Counted from the first letter of the stretch, positions 1 through 11,500 are shown. The stretch is DNA of 64,000 bases from Zizania palustris (GCA_019279435.1 JAAALK010000082.1:81192989-81256988), one strand, 5' to 3'. Numbers and translations are program-made. Notes: generated from the sequence alone by a model not told the origin.

Positions 1-825
1 CTTGTACACTGTTCACCTGTCTCGGGTCAAGAGGAGGGCCATGACCATACTCCGCTCTTCGCGTAGTGGCCTGATCTCCAAAAATGGTGAGCACTCCCGC
101 CTGTGTGGGCATCTTCATACACAGGTAATTATGATGCGCCACAACTCCGAATTGATTCAGCATGCCCCTTCCGAAGATGACATTGTATGCATATGGTGCA
201 TCCACAACATCGAAAATCACTTCTTCTGTCCTGGCCAGTGGCCCCTCTCCGAAAGTAACTTCCAGGCCAATTTGGCCGAGGGCATCGAGAGGGGGTCCTG
301 CGAAGCCTTGCAAAGGACGGGCTGCTGGGAGAAGATGCTTCCTAGAGATGCAGAGTTGATCAAAAGCCTAGACAAAGGTAATATTCGCCGAACTCCCTCC
401 GTCAATTAGCACTCTCCGGACCTCAGTCCCTGCTATGTCGGCAGTGATGATGAGTGGGTCTACATGTGGAAACTTAATGCTAGTTGCATCATCTGCAGAA
501 AAAGATATTGGCACATGGGACTATTCGGGCATAGCAGCTGCAGACGAAGAGGTTCCAATATGGCCCACTTCTCTAACATATTCTCTTCTCTGCCTCTTCG
601 ACATACTTCCGAGGGTCCCTCCTCCAGAGATGGGGAGGACTACTCTTTTCCCTCGATCTTGCCCCTCTTCTTGCTTCGGAGGTGGCATAACATTGACCAC
701 CAGAGGCCGTCTTGCAGGATCGAAGTTCTCTATTCATGCCACAGCCTAGACAGGCTCCGGATGCACTATGGTCAGAACTCGGTCAGTAGTGCCTCGACCC
801 GAAGTTCGTTCCAAATACTCTCCTG
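1..825 (-). pseudogene. Gag C-terminal / aspartic protease region of element A (degenerate)
   Basis: The minus strand matches the protease block of element B (2970-3420): the positions corresponding to its LLDGGSS active-site motif and its IFGRG flap-like segment can be followed in pieces. No single frame is open; stops and frame changes occur throughout, so no protein can be expected. The protease would release Gag and Pol products from the polyprotein. The remaining pol lies beyond the window edge. Confidence 0.65.
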
Positions 826-2124
826 TTAGAGCAAGTATAGATTTGCACGCATCAGTTGTGTGACTCCGATTTTCACCATGGATACAGCAGAAAAAGGTCT
901 GGGCTTTTTGCCAGCTGGTTTCCCTGGCGGCCTCCAGCCGCTGGTCTTGCTTCCAGAAGGTTGCGGAGCCCTTTGGGCAAACTTCTGTGGGGGTGCGATG
1001 TTCAAAACTTCTGAACGAGGATGCTTTTGCCCCCGACGCCTGTCGTGCTGAGCTTCGAAGCTAGCCCCTTGAGGCTGTGTTGAAGTTTTCACTTCCAACT
1101 TTACTTCTTGCAGTATCGACGGAGTTGCAGCAGTTCTCCGAAGCCACCCTTCTTCTAACCTTGCATACTCCTCGAAATAAGACATCAACTGAGCAACAGA
1201 AGATATCTACTTCCGGTGAAGTTTATCAAGGAGGCCCACATGGGTAACTCCCTCTCGAGCTGCGTCAACCACAGAAGACGTAGTTAACCCTCGAATTTGC
1301 GACTTCGTATGAGCGAAGCGCTTGAAATACTGTCTTAAAGTCTCTCCGGGGAGCTGCTTCACCTGGAAAAGGCTTCCTGTTGACATTGGGGGTACGAAGG
1401 TACCCTGAAAGTTGCTCACGAACTTCTTCCTCAACTGCCCCCGTGAACTGATTGATCCTAGCTTCAGAGACCAGAACCACCACAATGCCACTCCTTGGAG
1501 AGCTAGGGGAAAACATTTGGCCATAGTGTCTCGCACTCCTCCGTTGGCTTCAATTGGTAATGCATAAGAACGGGCGAACTCTCCAGGATCTTCATATCCG
1601 GAATACTTGCAAAGCTTCGAAGTTTTGAACTTAGGGTCGAAGCGCACTTTCTGCAACTCAGGATGCAGCGGAGATTCGGTGTCGAAGGAAGCGTTCTCCG
1701 GGGCTTCGGGATAAGGAAGTTCGTCGTCTTCGGGCACTTCGGGGATGACTGGGGTGGCCTGAGAACGAAGTCTATCTGTGGCTTCTTGCCGCCACCTTGC
1801 TACTTCAGCTTGGAGACTAGCCATTTGAGCAGCCATATCACCAAGACCATCTTCATCTCCTCCGTAAGGATCTTCCAAGTCTTGAGAACTGTAGGCATCA
1901 GTTCGAAGTGGAACTTGAGGTTGAAGAGGGACTCCGGCTGGCTGAAGTATAGATGGAGTTGGCGGAGGAACTCCGTATGCTCGAGGAAGGGGAATCCCTT
2001 CCGGAGTTTGAGGTGGAGGAAACGTCGAAGGCCCTCCAACCTCATCTGTGTTTGAAGATCTGGCTCCGGAGGTCCGAGGAGAACTCCGAATAGGACTACC
2101 ACCTGCACTCCGCTTGGGAGGCAT
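826..2124 (-). pseudogene. Gag of E1 element A
   Basis: The frame opens with an ATG at 2124, about 40 bases past the PBS, as expected for a Ty3/gypsy gag. The N-terminal third is a Pro/Ser-rich low-complexity stretch (PPKRSAGGSP, then PPPTPSILQP). The core holds a retrotransposon gag motif: ALWWFWSL near residue 215 and the conserved LRQYFKRF segment near 265. An in-frame TAG at 1207-1209 (where element C has a Leu codon) and a TAA at 826-828 break it. Downstream of the first stop the same frame continues with the YFEEYARLEEG helix also seen in element C. It would form the nucleocapsid shell; here it is the best gag copy of the E1 family in the window. Confidence 0.85.
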
Positions 2125-2164
2125 GGTTTGAGAACTTGGTAGAGAACGAAGTTTTTTGGACTAG

Positions 2165-2184
2165 GTTCCCCACGGACGGCGCCA
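2165..2184 (-). promoter_or_regulatory. Primer binding site of element A
   Basis: On the minus strand TGGCGCCGTCCGTGGGGAAC starts two bases after the LTR end. It begins with the TGG complementary to a tRNA CCA tail and matches the TGGCGCCGTC type common in plant Tat/Athila-lineage gypsy elements. It fixes the element's orientation and shows that the adjacent LTR is the 5' LTR. I did not assign the tRNA. Confidence 0.8.
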
Positions 2185-2186
2185 AC

Positions 2187-2681
2187 TGTTGGCGTAAAAG
2201 ATTACGCTAACAGGTTTCTGAAGGTTAGAAACTAACAAACGAAGTGTTTGAGAAGTAAACTATTTCAAGCCTCCGAAAGGATAATAGCTTAAAACAGTTC
2301 GAAAATGTATATTGAATAACTTGTATTCTGTCCCTATTACAGGGTAAAACGGGGGGTATTTATAGGCCCAAACATTAAGGAAAAGACCTTTTTACCCCTC
2401 TATTACAACCGACATAGTGGAAACTATTCGGTACCCTTAATAGGGCTAAAATGGTAAAAGACTAATCTAATGAGAAAGAAGATAAGTCTTCCATCTTAGC
2501 TGGCAAGGAAACCCTCGGAAAGGTCCAAGTTCGAAGATATACTCCGAACTAGAGTTCGCCTCCATACTTCGAACTTGATCCACTGTATTCCCGGAGTTAT
2601 ATGCTGGAAACCTTTGAATCAATCACCTGCCTTTGTCCTGTTACTGCAATAACCCCGAAGATGGAATATTTTCCCTCAACA
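2187..2681 (-). repeat. 5' LTR of E1 element A (495 bp)
   Basis: Plus-strand ends are TGTTGGCG and TCAACA, the inverted TG...CA termini of an LTR. The same sequence recurs at 14290-14783, 34223-34717 and, in the other orientation, 11501-11992. On the minus strand it contains the TATA box CTATAAATACC (plus 2358-2368 region), the likely promoter of the genomic RNA. The inner end adjoins the PBS. Confidence 0.9.
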
Positions 2682-3296
2682 AGTGCGTTCGGAGCCCGTG
2701 CAAGCCGTGGCTTGAGTCGGCAACCCCGAAGCACTGATGCAACTCCCGGTGGCCAACATTATGCCACCACCGAAGTAGGAAGATCCCCAAGATCGCGGCA
2801 AGAAAGTGGTCCTACCCATCTCCGAAGGGGAGACCCTCGGTAACATGTCTAAAAGGCAGCGAAGAGAATATATCCGCGAAGTAGGGCACATAGGGACCTT
2901 GAATTCGGTGCCAGAAATGCCCGAGTGGTCCTATGTACCTATTTCTTTTGCCGCCAATGATGCTGTGGAGTGAAATTCCCTCATGCTGACCCCCTTATTA
3001 TTTTAGCCGATATAGTGGGAGTCAAAGTCCGAAGGATCCTGTTGGACGGTGGAAGCTCCGCAGATATACTCTTCGTCCAGGCCTTCGACCAGATGTGCAT
3101 TCCCCGAAGACACCTACTTCCGGCAACTCGCCGACTCCAAGGCTTCGTAGGTCCTCCTCTCGATGCCCTCGACCAGATAGGCCTCGAGGTTGCCTTCGGA
3201 GACCGGCCCCTGGCCAAGGTAGAGGAGGTGATCTTCGACGTCGTCGATGCCCCATATGCCTATAATGCAATTTTTGGACGGGGAATATTGAACTAG
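2682..3296 (+). pseudogene. Gag C-terminus and aspartic protease of element B
   Basis: The first 280 bases match the gag tail of element C (its GTLGNMSKRQRR segment) but in shifted frames. From 2970 a 108-residue open stretch contains the retroviral-type protease active site RILLDGGSSADI (Asp at about 3045) and ends in AIFGRG, the second conserved strand. The stop at 3294-3296 follows GILN; element C reads on past this point, so it is probably a premature stop. Cleavage of the polyprotein would be its role. Confidence 0.75.
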
Positions 3297-3323
3297 TTTG
3301 GGGCTATAGCACATCATAATTAC

Positions 3324-4240
3324 TTGTGTCTCAAGATGCCCACGCAAGGTGTAGTTCTCACTATCTCAGGAGACCAAGTTGTAGCTCGAAGAGCGGAGTA
3401 TGGCCATGGTCCGTCACTGGACCCTCGGCAAGTGCACAGTGTGTCGGAGCACATGGAGGAGGCTTCGGAGTCTTCAAGCTCCTCGAAAGGCCCTTTCCTA
3501 AAGCAAAGACCGGAAGGTGATGTGATCACGAAGATGATCCTAAAAGATGGCAAGGAGTACCCAATACAATTCGGCAAGGGGCTACCTTCGGAGATAGCTA
3601 CTTCACTCGAGGAGGTAGTTAAACAAAATTTAGATATCTTTGCCTGGACTGACGAAGACATCACCAGGGTTGACCAGAGCATCATCGAGCATAGTTTGCT
3701 TATCAACCCGAAGGCTAGGCCAGTGCGCCAGGGGCTCCATAAGTTATCAGCAGAGATGGCAGACCTCGCCAAGGTGGAGGTGGAAAAATTGCTAAGGGCT
3801 GGCATTATCAGGGAAGTAGCCCACACGGAGTGGTCAGCTAACCCTGTTTTTGTCGGGAAGAAGGGCTCCGGCAAGTGGCGCATGTGCATTGAGTTCACAT
3901 CATTAAATAAAGCATGCCCGCGAGAACCCTACCCTATGCCCCGAATAGACTAGCTGGTGGATTCTACGACTGGCTCCGAATTACTGAGCTTCCTGGATGC
4001 ATACTCCGGAGTATTTTGTTATGTTCGAATGCCTTTTGTCTTGCGGAATGCCGGAGCCACCTTCTCACGTTTCATAGCTAAGGATCTAGGTCATCAAATA
4101 GGTCGAAATGTCAAAGCCTATATGAAGAAGGTCCACCAGAAAATATGAAGAAGGTCCAGAAGCTAACAGGATGGCTCGCAGCTCTTAGTAGATTCTTGGC
4201 CAGATCAGCTGAATGAAGCCTTCCAATTTTTAAAGCTCTA
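3324..4240 (+). pseudogene. Reverse transcriptase of element B, catalytic core deleted
   Basis: An open stretch of 209 residues (3324-3953) carries the protease-RT linker and RT fingers: KPRPVRQ-like KARPVRQ, VFVGKKGSGKWRMCIEF and YPMPRID. After a TAG at 3951-3953 the frame continues with ELLSFLDAYSG (first catalytic Asp). Compared with element C, about 20 residues are then missing before VFCYVRMPF, and a second deletion near 4115-4150 removes the YMDD-box region; a short repeat (ATATGAAGAAGGTCC) flanks that deletion. The enzyme cannot be active. Confidence 0.8.
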
Positions 4241-5190
4241 AAGGGGTCCGAGAGTTTCAAGTGGACGCCGGAGTGCCAAAAGAGCTTCGATGACATTAAA
4301 GATTATCTCGGAAGCTTGTCAACACTTATTGTGCCCCTCCTAGAAGAAACTCTCCTTCTTTATCTTGCAGCAACGGGCTCCGCAGTAAGTGCAGTACTGG
4401 TCAGGGAAGTTGAGCTTAAAGGAAAATGGGTGCAAAACATAGTTTACTTTGTCTCAGAATCTTTTTCTGGAGCAAAGACAAGATACTCCAAGCTCGAAAA
4501 ATTTGCTTATGCTTTGGTAATGGCCTCGCGGAAGCTATGGCATTACTTTCTAGGGCATAATCTTATCATTCCTACCTTGTATCCCCTTGGTGATATGCTT
4601 CGGAGCAAAGATTCTACGGGTAGGATCAGAAAATGGGCTGTTGAGCTAGCCCCCTTTGGTATTTCCTTCATGGTGAGAATAGCTATCAAATATCAGATCA
4701 TAGCTGACTTCGTGGCAGAGTGGACTCCATCTGTAGTCTAGGCTCCAGAAGAAACCTCCAAAGGTCTGTGGACAATTTTTTCCAACGAAGCTTATCAGGC
4801 ATCTGGTGCCGGAGCTAGAGCTGTGATAATATCGCCATCAGGATAGAAGGCCATGTATTCTGCGAGGCTCAACTTTAAGACCACCAATAATATCGTAGAG
4901 TACGAAGGGATCTTTCTAGGCCTCCGAAAGGCAAAGGCACTTGGAGCAGCAAGGATTCTAATTAAAACAGATTCCCAAGTCGTCGTAGGGCATGTTGACA
5001 AAAGCTTTCAAGCCAGGAACCCGCATCTTGCAAAGTATCTAGAAGAAAGCCACAAGACAGAAGCAATGTTTAAAGGATTTTCTGTTCGGAGTATCCCTCG
5101 AGCAGATAATCAACTTGCAGACATTCTAGCAAAGGCAGCAGTCGGAGCATTGGACGTCCCGGAGGGCGCTTTCTACGAAGAACTCATCAA
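4241..5190 (+). pseudogene. Two RNase H domains (RNH and second, archaeal-type RNH) of element B
   Basis: The first domain spans roughly 4260-4740 (LYLAATGSAVSAVLVRE, then SKLEKFAYALVMASRKL, and a HYFLGH segment). A TAG at 4739-4741 follows. The second domain follows at 4760-5150: its first catalytic motif reads FSNEAYQ where element D has FSDGAYQ, so the key Asp is lost; the later AEYEG-like VEYEGIFLGL, TDSQVVVGH and NNQLADILAKAA motifs are kept. A second RNase H in tandem is characteristic of the Tat lineage. It would remove the RNA strand during reverse transcription. Confidence 0.8.
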
Positions 5191-6455
5191 GCCCACGGTA
5201 AATCAATTACCCTCTGCAGAAGTCCTTTGCATCCCAGCTGCAGATTGGCGACCTCCGATAATGGATGTCTTACAAAACAGCGCGGTCTTGTCAGAAGGTC
5301 CGGATTTTCGAAGGTTGCAAGCAAGAGCTCGTAATTATGAGCATGTCAATGGGATATTATACAAAGTTAGAGTTTGCTCTCCCCTACTATGGTGCATCTC
5401 ACAACCCGAAGGTCAAGATATACTTCATGAGATTCACGAAGGCTTATGTGGAAGCCACCTAGCCCCCCATGCACTAGCAAGAAAGACACTTCGACAGGGG
5501 CTCTATTGGCCAACAATTGTAAGAGATGCGAAAGAGTTAGTTCGAACCTGTCAATGATGCTAGTGGATGGGTAGACGGTGCCACCGTCCACCAACACCCC
5601 TTCAAGTTATTGTCCCGGTATGGCCAATGGCACGATGGGGAATGGATCTCATCGGCCCTTTTCCAATGGCAAAAGGTAGCTTGAAGTTTGCAGTGGTAGC
5701 AATTGATTATTTTTCTAAATGGGTCGAAGCTGAACCCCTAACTGCTATCACTCAAGAAATGTGCAAAAATTCTTCTGGCAAAATATCATATGCGGGTTCG
5801 GAGTGCCAAAGGAGTTAACTGTGAATAATGGCACCTAGTTCGAAGCCAAACCCTTTAAAGAATTTTGCAAAGGATTGGGCATCAAGTTATGCTTCGCAGC
5901 AGTTCGCCATCCACAATCCAATGGAGCCATCGAGCGAGCCAATGGAAATATTCTCTCTGGTTTAAATCGTAGGATTGTCGGGTTGGCTAAAGGGTTGTGG
6001 ACCGAAGAACTTCCTATGATTCTATGGTCCATTCGGACCACTCAAGCCAGATCCACAGGCTTCACCCCATTCAGGTAGCTATTCGGAGATGAGGCCATGA
6101 CTCCTACAGAGCTCAAAGGTGGATCCCTTCATGTAGTAGAACCTGGAAATGAAGACGAGAGAAACACTTCGCTAGACTTGTTAGAAGAAACAAGGCTTCG
6201 AGCTGTCACCAATCTGATGAAGTACCAAGACCAAACGAAGACATGGTATGACCCGAAGATAAAAGTGAACGATCTTAAACCAGGTCATTTTGTATTGTGA
6301 AGTGTAATAGCTCCGGGAAGCTAGGAAATAAATGGGAAGGACCATATATTATCCTACACTCAGGGCACCCCGGGTCATTTAAATTAGCTAATTTAGAAGT
6401 GGAAGAGTTGAAGCATGCATGGCATGCGGAGCACCTTAAACGTTATTACGCTTAG
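5191..6455 (+). pseudogene. Integrase of element B
   Basis: The zinc-binding HHCC region is visible as IHEGLCGSHLAPH...RTCQ with a stop (TGA) and a TAG in the CxxC loop near 5556-5564. The core holds WGMDLIGPFP (first Asp) and YFSKWVEAEPL, then a frame change near 5760-5830, and NGAIERANG with the catalytic Glu. The C-terminal part (6097-6300 and beyond) has TWYDPKI and KWEGPYII segments typical of the integrase tail. Stops at 6076 and 6298 are among the breaks. Integrase would insert the cDNA; this copy is dead. Confidence 0.82.
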
Positions 6456-6639
6456 GGGCTCCTTGTAATTAATTGTAAAAGTACCTTTCTAAATTAAATA
6501 AAGATGGAGGTTCGAATTATGTTTACTCTTCAAATATTCCTTACTCCTGGTGGATGCATCAGGAGAACGGAGATGCTTGCGGAGTTAAGCATCTTTCAAG
6601 GAACCTAGAAAATGGCCTTTGAACCATTGGTTCAAGAAT

Positions 6640-6905
6640 TCCGTAAAAGAGCCAAAGGTGGCCAGCCTACGGATTCTAGGCTTCGGCTTGTTAGGATCTG
6701 TAGAAGAGTCTAAGGACTTAAAAATAACAGATTTCCAGCCTCCGGGTTAGAAGCATCTGTAAAAGAGCCGAAGGTGGCCAGCCTACGGATTCCAGGCTCT
6801 GGCTTGTTAGGATCCATAGAAGAGTCTAAGGACTTTAAAAGAACAGATTTCTGGCCTCTGGGTTCAAAGTATCGTTAAAAGAGTCGTAGGTGACCAGGAA
6901 ATAAG
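6640..6905 (+). repeat. 116-bp minisatellite of E1, about 2.3 units (element B)
   Basis: The block GATCCNTAGAAGAGTCTAAGG recurs at 6694 and 6811 (period 117), and the unit carries AAAGAGCCGAAGGTGGCCAG and TTAAAAGAACAGATTTC. The same array exists in element C (16496-16972) and element D (39291-39978) in the reverse orientation with more units. It sits between the end of pol and the 3' end of the antisense gene. Confidence 0.85.
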
Positions 6906-7221
6906 GTTTCAAGGCTCCGGCCCAATGAAACACTTTTTAAGTCCTAAGCAACTACTATTGGAGCTTACAAGTGTAAACTTAGCTCCAAAACTTATAAACA
7001 TCATAATACGAACGTACAGTTCGAAGAACTCTATGAAAGAATGAAGTATGATTACCAAGTGTTGTGCGAAGCATCAGATTGTTATATCAATCATTGTGTC
7101 CGACGAACCCTATCGCAATGCGTATGGTCCCCCACCCACAAGGAGGGGCAGGGGAGTAAGGACCAACCAAAAGATGCTTTCGAAGCAATTCATATTAATT
7201 GGATAATCATATCATATTACA
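6906..7221 (+). other. Conserved non-pol segment between minisatellite and antisense gene
   Basis: This stretch, and a plus-strand reading frame of 78 codons from 7041, are recognisable in elements C (16160-16432 minus) and D (38902-39180 minus). The shared peptide-like segment is SPTHKEGQGS. It also holds an imperfect hairpin around 7106-7130 (GGACC/GGTCC arms, eroded here, clearer at 39047-39071). It may be the 3' untranslated region of the antisense gene or a small sense ORF; I cannot decide. Confidence 0.45.
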
Positions 7222-10200
7222 TCAAGAGAAGCTTTTGTCTAAGCCTAGATAGAAGCGGAGACCCCTCTGACCTCTAGAGCTACTTCTAAGACTACTTCGG
7301 CCTTCGGAGCCCAAAGTCTTCGAAACTTTCTTCTTTGTCCGAGTGCTTTTCTTATTCGAAGCTCGCAGTTTTTTCTGCTCTTCTTGAAGTTCAGCCCAAG
7401 ATAGAAGTCTTTAGGAACTAGCCTCTGCTAGATCTTCGGCTTGGTACTCCGAGTTAGACCAATCTACGTATTCGGAGGACGAAGACGCTTTTTCCTTATC
7501 CTCTTCCTTAATATAAGCTAAGACCTCGCGATGGACTTCGGGTGCTATCTCCCCTTGATCCCGTCGAGGAACAGAGAAGCGTGAGCATCGATAAGGCCTT
7601 AAGCTTTCAAAGATAGCCCACTACCGGCGGAGCCCTTCGCTAAGTTCCAATACTTCGAAGTCGAGCTCCGAAGCGCATAGCAAAACCTAAAGAATAAACA
7701 CCCAAACAAAGTTTCCTCGTTTATAAACTTTTCATTCATATAAGGGATTTTACAAGATTTTTGTACATGCTTAAGCACACTATAAAGCTAAACCTGCGGG
7801 TCGGCTGGCAGAGTAGGAGGGGTCGAAGTCGGCGAAGTCGGAAGTGGAGGCTTCGTCTGAGCTTGCTTCTGCCGGTGAGCCTCGTCGATCCAACCTTTGG
7901 TTGCAGCTTTGTGGTCCATTTTCCAGATTGCCTGGAACGATTCCCAGGTAGAAGCTACATCCTGCGAAGGACGCAACAGGTCTTCGTCGGCGAAGCCTAC
8001 ATGTGTTGAACCCCCAACTGGAGCAACAGAAATCCCAAGAGCTTCGATGTGACGAAGGACTCCGATCCTGGAAACTTGTCCGGAGATCTCTCCGTACCGA
8101 ACGCCGGAGACCATCATCAACATCGTCGCCACTTGGATCATCTTCAACTTCCGTTTGAGGGGCTCGCTCGCCATAGCTGAGGACGAAGGGCACATCGTGC
8201 CGAATTATTCCAAGGTACCCCAAAGGGTATCCATGGTATGCTCTGCAATGGCAACATTCTTTACTTTCACCGCTTCCAGCCAGCAGCAGCAGATAGTTCG
8301 ACCATCTTGGATAGCAAAGTACTGTTTTGAGCCAACGCATGTTGAATCGAGTCTTGGAGCTCCACGAGTTGTGCGCTGGAGCTTGCTGCTGCTTGCCAAA
8401 GCTTCTCGACCTCTGCTTTGAGAACCACACACTCGGCTTTGGTCTCTTGGGCCTGAAGCTTTGAGTGCAGTGCTGTTCTGCTACTCGGTTCGAAGTGATT
8501 CGTCAGTGGCAACTCTGGCCTGAAGCTTTGAGTGCAGTGCTGTTCTGCTGCTTGGTCCGAAGTGATTCATCAGTGGCAACTCTGGCCCTCCGTTCCTTGA
8601 GGAGTTCTTCCTCCAGTCGTAGTGTTTTATCTTCAGAGTTCTTGAGGGCAGACTAGAGGGTAGTAACCTTCCTTTTGATCCCATTAGTTTTGAGCTCATT
8701 GGAAGTCACTGCCCCTCTAGCAAGGACAAATTGCTGCAAAAAAGCAAAGTAAGTACCAAGTAATTTCATTTATTGATTGAATACATTTGTTGTACGCTGC
8801 ATACCTGAAGGGCAGCCCTTTCGAGGGCCAAATCGATCTCTGGGGCTCTGGCTTTGCTCAAGATGGAGACCAATTCGGAGTTCGCGACTTCTTGGCCTTT
8901 GTTCATCAAGGGCTCCAAAAGCGTCCGGAGCCCTATCCATTGCTCCAAGAATGGAGCCAGCAAAGGGAGCCAGGACAGGGCCCGGTGATCATCTACTGCA
9001 GCCTCCTCCTCCGAGTTGCTCGCCGAAGGATCGTTGGAGGAGGGCGTCACCATCAAGGTAGGGACCGAAGCTCTTCATACACTTGCCCCTCCCTGGCACA
9101 AAAGTAGGAGCTGGAACTCCGGCTGAAGTAGATCCTCCTTCGACCGTTGCCCCTTCGGTCGGAACTGCTTTGCCCAATATGGCTCCGATCGTTGGAGTCA
9201 CTATGTCAACCGGAGCCTCAACTTCAAGAGAAGTTGAAGCTCCATCGGTGATTGGAGCCATGCTATTCTCGATGCACCTATAAAAATTAAAGTATTTAGT
9301 GAATATTTATGTGTAATAATTATTGCAGGAATTGCAAAGGCAAAAGCTTTGAAGTATACCTTCATTCGTGCCTTGAGGGAGAATTGTAGGGTCCTCCAGG
9401 ACTTCATACATTCGGAGGTATTCTTCAAGGTCATCCCCTGAAGTCTACTCCGGTGCAGTCACTGCGGATGCCCCGATCTCTGGCACTATTACCCCGGCCA
9501 TGGGCAAGTTGGGAATAACTGCCTCAAGCTCTGAGCTCGTGGCGACGGGCTCAGAGGAGCGTGTTGTATCTGCTACAGCAGCTACTTGAGAAGAAGCTCT
9601 GGCTGTGCCTTGGGACTCTTCCTCGCTATCTTCGGCAATATAATCCTCAAGGGCCTTCCCCATTCAGACATTGGAGTCTTTATCTCCGGAGTCTTCCGAA
9701 GACGAGCTCCGAATGCCCAAAGAGGAAGGCGAAGATACCAGAGCTGGTTGAGGAGGAGGCTTTGACGTCTTATTCCCCTTCTTGACGGGGGTCTTGGCGG
9801 TCTTCTTGGAGGGCTCGGCAGTGGCCTTTCTCTCCCAACGAGCCACTCCGGTCGAGTCGAAGTCTGGTAGAGGTGGAGGCTCCATTCCGAGAGCACTCCA
9901 CACCCTGTTGAAGAGCTCCTAGCTTCCCACCAGCTCTACCCTTCATTGTTTCTCCACCACCGTAGGGGGTCCGAGCACCCGTTCGGTGGCCTTTGTGATC
10001 TGCTCCGGAGCTAGCGCCAAAGGAGATGCTAAAAAGAGGTAGCATTTCATAATTATGTTATCTATTTCCTAATGTGTTAATGCTGGAAGTGCGAAGATAT
10101 ACCTAGGCTTCGAAGCTCTCCCTCCGAAGCATTTTGAAACGCTATCGGCTAGTCGGCTCCGAGAGGCGGGATCTGGAGGGCAATGAATTCCTTCGCTAGA

Positions 10201-10997
10201 TCCCGCATAATCATACGGCTGACTATCGAAGAAAGTAATCCAAGCCGTGTTGAGAGCAGGCTTGGGTTCATAGTAACTTCAGCCTCCTTCCAGAACATAA
10301 TCTCTTGAAGGGGCCCTGCGAAGCTAGATTCCTCTCCGACTTTGGCATAAAACCACCAGAGGATCTAGTTGGTATACCACCGGTCATTGATGTACTTCGC
10401 CGGAAAATGTTGCACATGCTCCTTCTGAAGCTAGAAGTTGACACTTCCGAATGACGTCAGCACCTTGGTGTCTCCGAGTCCATCCCGTGGCTTTAGTTGG
10501 CAGGTAGCCTCGTGGGTGGCGGCAAAGAACTCCGATCATCCTTTCCATCCTTCGGCCCAAAGATCCCATTCGAAAATTGTCAGTCTTGCAATTGCAGTTG
10601 GGGACAACTGCGGCAAGGTAATGTGAAACATTTCCCATACCTCCGACAGGAAATTAATGGCAGGGAGTCCCAGTCCGGCTTCGAAGAAAGCCTCGAAGAC
10701 TACCACTTCCCCACACCGCGGCTTCGGGGTCAACTTCATTCTCGGGACCCGAGTCCTCATTCCGGGGCCCAGCTTCCCGTTCACTGCCTCCTCAATAGAT
10801 TCCGCCGTGCTAGTTGATTGTCCGATAAGGAAACTTTGCGGGATTGTCTTCTTGGATGGAGGGCGGAGCTCCCGAGGATTTTTTGGCCAAGAACCTCCCG
10901 GAGCTCCCGCCATGGCCACCGCTGCTGAAGCTGCCCACGCCTACCTCTGTGCCAGTGTTCCCGCTGTCGCTGGCACAGTCACGCTGGTCCTCGCCAT
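7222..10997 (-). pseudogene. Antisense extra gene (aORF) of element B, five exons, Transposase_28-like
   Basis: Minus-strand model: ATG 10997; exon 1 10997-10103, exon 2 10028-9360, exon 3 9277-8805, exon 4 8733-7794, exon 5 7686-7222 (TGA). All four introns (74, 82, 71, 107 bp) start GT and end AG, in phases 1, 1, 0, 0, exactly as in element D. Exon 1 encodes the conserved block FFEAGLGLPAINFLSEV ... PQLSPTAIARL, which I recognise as the Pfam 'putative gypsy type transposon' family (Transposase_28); the name does not imply transposase activity. Exon 4 encodes a coiled coil. Breaks: TAG early in exon 1, a TGA and a TAG in exon 2, and a 67-bp tandem duplication in exon 4 that shifts the frame. 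Function unknown. Confidence 0.78.
8451..8584 (-). repeat. 67-bp tandem duplication within aORF exon 4 of element B
   Basis: Two near-identical 67-bp units (8451-8517, 8518-8584), each beginning GCCTGAAGCTTTGAGTGCAG. Element D has a single unit at the corresponding place. As 67 is not a multiple of three, the duplication shifts the aORF frame; without it exon 4 would be 873 bases, a multiple of three. Confidence 0.85.
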
Positions 10998-11096
10998 GGG
11001 TTGATTGCTAAAGAGATTAGGAGGAGATTTGGAAGTTGAATAAAGAAAGCTTCAGAAATGAAGATCTGTAAAAAATTTCGGTGGGCTTCGACCCCC

Positions 11097-11105
11097 CTTT
11101 TATAA
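11097..11105 (-). promoter_or_regulatory. TATA box of the antisense gene, element B
   Basis: The minus strand reads TTATAAAAG about 100 bases upstream of the aORF ATG (10997). Element D has CTATAAAAG at the same distance (35111-35119); element C has lost it (GTTAAAAAAAG near 15187). Conservation at a fixed distance from the ATG supports a dedicated promoter. Confidence 0.6.
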
Positions 11106-11500
11106 CCTTTCTGCTAGTTACTATGCTTCGATCGTGTGTTCACATTGTAGGTTCGACTTCCATCACTAACAGGTGGGACCAGGAAGTAGAAAGGTGTGAA
11201 CCCGCGGTAAAGTTTTGACTATTACCTTTTTTGGGAGCCTAACGGCTACTTGAAGGGTAACGACTCAAAATTAATGGCTCTTCACGATGTTTCGCCTCCG
11301 TAACGGTTCATTTCCCTGCGAAGCGTTCACACAGCAGTCCCAGTTTGTAGTTTTCATCGGAGATACTTCGATGTCAAATACCGTTCGAATAACTGTAACA
11401 CCTTCGAATTTCTCTAAGTCCCTGAATATTAAAATATTCCTTGTGTATACTGCTTTCCTGCCATACAGGTTAAATCGGAGAAGCGTATTCGAGGGGCTAC
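11106..11500 (+). other. Region between aORF promoter and 3' LTR, with polypurine tract
   Basis: About 400 bases shared with elements C (14784-15190) and D (34718-35110). It is the upstream region of the antisense gene and the 3' untranslated region of gag-pol. The purine-rich TTCGAGGGGCTAC (11488-11500), directly before the LTR, is the likely polypurine tract for plus-strand priming. A plus-strand frame (11287-11535) has a counterpart in element D but is not open in C. Confidence 0.55.

Larger units (their letters stand above)
1..2681 (-). mobile_element. E1 element A: 5' part of a Tat-lineage Ty3/gypsy retrotransposon
   Basis: Read on the minus strand, the segment runs LTR (2681-2187), PBS (2184-2165), gag (2124-826), protease region (825-1), then leaves the window at the left edge. 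It belongs to the same family as elements B, C and D, with which it shares LTR, gag and protease sequence. Its LTR outer edge at 2681/2682 interrupts the gag-protease region of element B, so A inserted into B. The five bases right of the junction (AGTGC) would be the target duplication; the partner copy lies outside the window. Confidence 0.85.

Noticed and set aside
3320..3898. 192-codon minus-strand frame
   Set aside because: Shadow of the protease-RT linker of element B, whose plus-strand frame carries recognisable RT motifs.
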